A stretch of 5,105 nucleotides of DNA, taken from positions 1 to 5,105 of the forward strand of contig CAYNIY010000084.1 of NCBI GenBank assembly GCA_964397525.1, read 5' to 3'. Positions 5,059 to 5,105 of the stretch are shown piece after piece. A program made the position numbers and the translations under genes. Below the pieces are notes generated by a model, which ran no database searches, was not told where the DNA came from, and saw only the letters and a list, made by a program, of their open reading frames with translations. The stretch comes from Syntrophopropionicum sp964397525. GTDB taxonomy: Bacteria > Bacillota > Desulfotomaculia > Desulfotomaculales > Pelotomaculaceae. How positions within the stretch are numbered: the first letter of the stretch is position 1; every line of letters begins with the position of its first letter.

Positions 5059-5105
5059 GACACTGGAGAAATCTTTTACCTGATATTGTAATCATCGTCC
5101 TGTAG

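Noticed and set aside
5076..5105. Possible C-terminus of the upstream gene on the minus strand (LQDDDYNIR, stop at 5078-5076)
   Set aside because: Only nine codons are visible and they match no recognisable end of TrpF or another Trp enzyme; another frame is open here as well. A TACAAT at 5085-5090 could be a -10 box, but its -35 would lie outside the window.

Overview
The window carries five complete genes and the first few codons of a sixth, all on the minus strand, so transcription runs from high to low coordinates. Strong purine-rich ribosome binding sites, short gene overlaps, a clean sigma-A-type promoter, a hairpin-plus-U-run terminator and the trpB-trpA-aroF gene order suggest a moderately GC-rich, probably anaerobic Firmicute. 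The Desulfotomaculum/Pelotomaculum type of Peptococcaceae is my best guess, but that is inference; no marker gene is present.

Right part (about 1838-5105): the distal end of a tryptophan operon. trpB (3685-4869) and trpA (2922-3692) encode the two subunits of tryptophan synthase and overlap by 8 nt. aroF (1838-2905) follows 16 nt later and encodes a type I-beta DAHP synthase, the entry enzyme of the shikimate pathway. First-step and last-step enzymes of Trp synthesis are therefore made from one transcript. A strong intrinsic terminator at 1761-1788, preceded by a second hairpin at 1799-1827, ends the unit. Upstream of trpB, 4870-5105 holds a 19-bp tandem repeat array running into a large palindromic intergenic repeat (GTCATCCTGAGCG family). 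The earlier trp genes would lie beyond the window edge.

Middle (1537-1837): an AT-rich intergenic region. It contains the terminators and, facing left, a perfect TTGACA box with 17-bp spacing to TATCAT. An 8-bp motif, ATCATAAT, occurs three times in alternating orientation around this promoter, and an ACGTTA-N12-TAACGT inverted repeat lies just downstream, so the promoter looks operator-controlled.

Left part (1-1527): a small operon of unassigned function. Its first gene encodes a SIMIBI-type GTPase related to HypB and UreG, with candidate metal ligands (CPDH, CHRC and a C-terminal CSYC). The second, overlapping by 8 nt, encodes a soluble stand-alone ABC ATPase with an unusual D-loop. A third reading frame starts in a TAATG overlap and runs off the window. 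This looks like a metal-handling or metalloenzyme-maturation module and is the least explained part of the window. The trp part is ordinary apart from a Glu in place of the usual catalytic Asp in TrpA.
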